In this document: positions 63,794-64,000 of the stretch, in pieces
Layout of the letters: each line of letters begins with the position of its first letter
Numbering within the stretch: the first letter of the stretch is position 1
From: Methylopumilus universalis
Lineage (GTDB): Bacteria > Pseudomonadota > Gammaproteobacteria > Burkholderiales > Methylophilaceae
DNA: 64,000 bases
Assembly: GCF_006363895.1 (NCBI RefSeq)
Contig: NZ_CP040953.1
Reading direction: 5' to 3' (one strand)
Made by a program: the position numbers and the translations under genes
The notes under the pieces: model-generated
The model's database searches: none
The model's input: only the letters and a program-made list of their open reading frames with translations
Told to the model about the DNA's origin: nothing

Positions 63794-63822
63794 AATTTAC
63801 CGTACATACCGCTCTGTGTCAA
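63794..63822 (-). promoter_or_regulatory. Promoter of rpmH-rnpA-yidD-yidC-mnmE
   Basis: On the minus strand a perfect -35 TTGACA (63817-63822) and a -10 TAAATT (63794-63799) are separated by 17 bases, 37 bases upstream of the rpmH start. Confidence 0.75.
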
Positions 63823-63853
63823 CGATTATTTGTTTAAGAAGTCTTAAAACGCC

Positions 63854-63862
63854 TGTGGATAA
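63854..63862 (-). promoter_or_regulatory. DnaA box
   Basis: TGTGGATAA on the plus strand is the complement of the consensus box TTATCCACA with no mismatch. It lies just upstream of the rpmH promoter, near the expected oriC. Confidence 0.85.
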
Positions 63863-64000
63863 CTTTGACCGGTTCAGTTAAGATGACTTCCGTAAAGCAA
63901 TCATTCCTAAAAAGCATTTTTACACCAATCCGGTTCTCTAAAATGCTAAATCAAGAAGAAATTGTAATTTTAATACTTTATATATTGGATTTTGCCGTTA

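Larger units (their letters stand above)
63758..64000. other. rpmH-dnaA intergenic region, left part (origin-proximal)
   Basis: The final 243 bases contain the rpmH promoter and one perfect DnaA box; the last 60 bases are very AT-rich. No open frame is supported. By the conserved order, dnaA should begin after base 64000 on the plus strand and the replication origin is probably here. Confidence 0.75.

Noticed and set aside
1..64000. CRISPR arrays, insertion sequences, prophage genes
   Set aside because: No spaced direct-repeat series, transposase, integrase or phage structural motif was seen in any frame.

Overview
The window looks like a chromosome segment from a small-genome, AT-rich betaproteobacterium. 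The order rpmH-rnpA-yidD-yidC-mnmE-(parS)-mnmG-rsmG-parA-parB-atpIBEFHAGDC-glmU-glmS is the classic origin-proximal block of that class. The compact spacing and low GC fit a streamlined Methylophilaceae-type organism (OM43 / Methylopumilus-like). That placement is inference: no methanol dehydrogenase or RuMP gene lies in the window. The right end is the rpmH side of oriC, with one perfect DnaA box, and dnaA should start just beyond base 64000.

Layout, left to right. (1) 1-8510, all on the minus strand: a tight cluster running HAD phosphatase, class III aminotransferase, SMR-type membrane protein, alpha/beta hydrolase, acyl carrier protein, KAS-II-like ketosynthase, second SMR protein, DUF2147 protein, TolC-like channel, MacA and MacB (cut by the window edge). 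It reads as a minimal, undescribed acyl/amine biosynthesis and export system and is the most interesting part of the window. (2) 8635-10703: a response regulator and sensor kinase divergent from that cluster, with an inverted repeat between them. (3) 10700-18494: a LysR regulator divergent from an SbtA-type bicarbonate permease, then a three-gene heavy-metal-type RND efflux system and a PII-like protein with an altered T-loop. (4) 18562-29923: housekeeping genes (glycine-zipper protein, htpX, hemE, gltBD, hemL, thiDE). (5) 30087-38970: an autotransporter-like outer-membrane protein, priA, argS, a SPOR protein, a DsbA with a CIHC active site, an SDR, a truncated RodZ-like protein and two small unknown proteins.

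(6) 39065-45365: a SHOCT lipoprotein, a 5' tRNA remnant just upstream of an Old Yellow Enzyme gene, UDP-glucose dehydrogenase and a UDP-glucuronate-epimerase-like gene, a second membrane/coiled-coil/lysine-tail protein, and a glycosyltransferase paired with a LABN-domain membrane protein. (7) 45412-64000: the glmS/glmU, ATP synthase, chromosome partitioning and origin-proximal block, with two parS sites, a strong rpmH promoter and a terminator-like hairpin inside rnpA.

No insertion sequences, prophage genes, CRISPR arrays, rRNA genes or intact tRNA genes were seen. Several starts were moved inward from the longest open frame (thiE, SDR, glmS, acyl carrier protein, LABN protein, atpB, HAD phosphatase, the 85-residue unknown) on the basis of ribosome-binding sites, overlaps or family N-termini.
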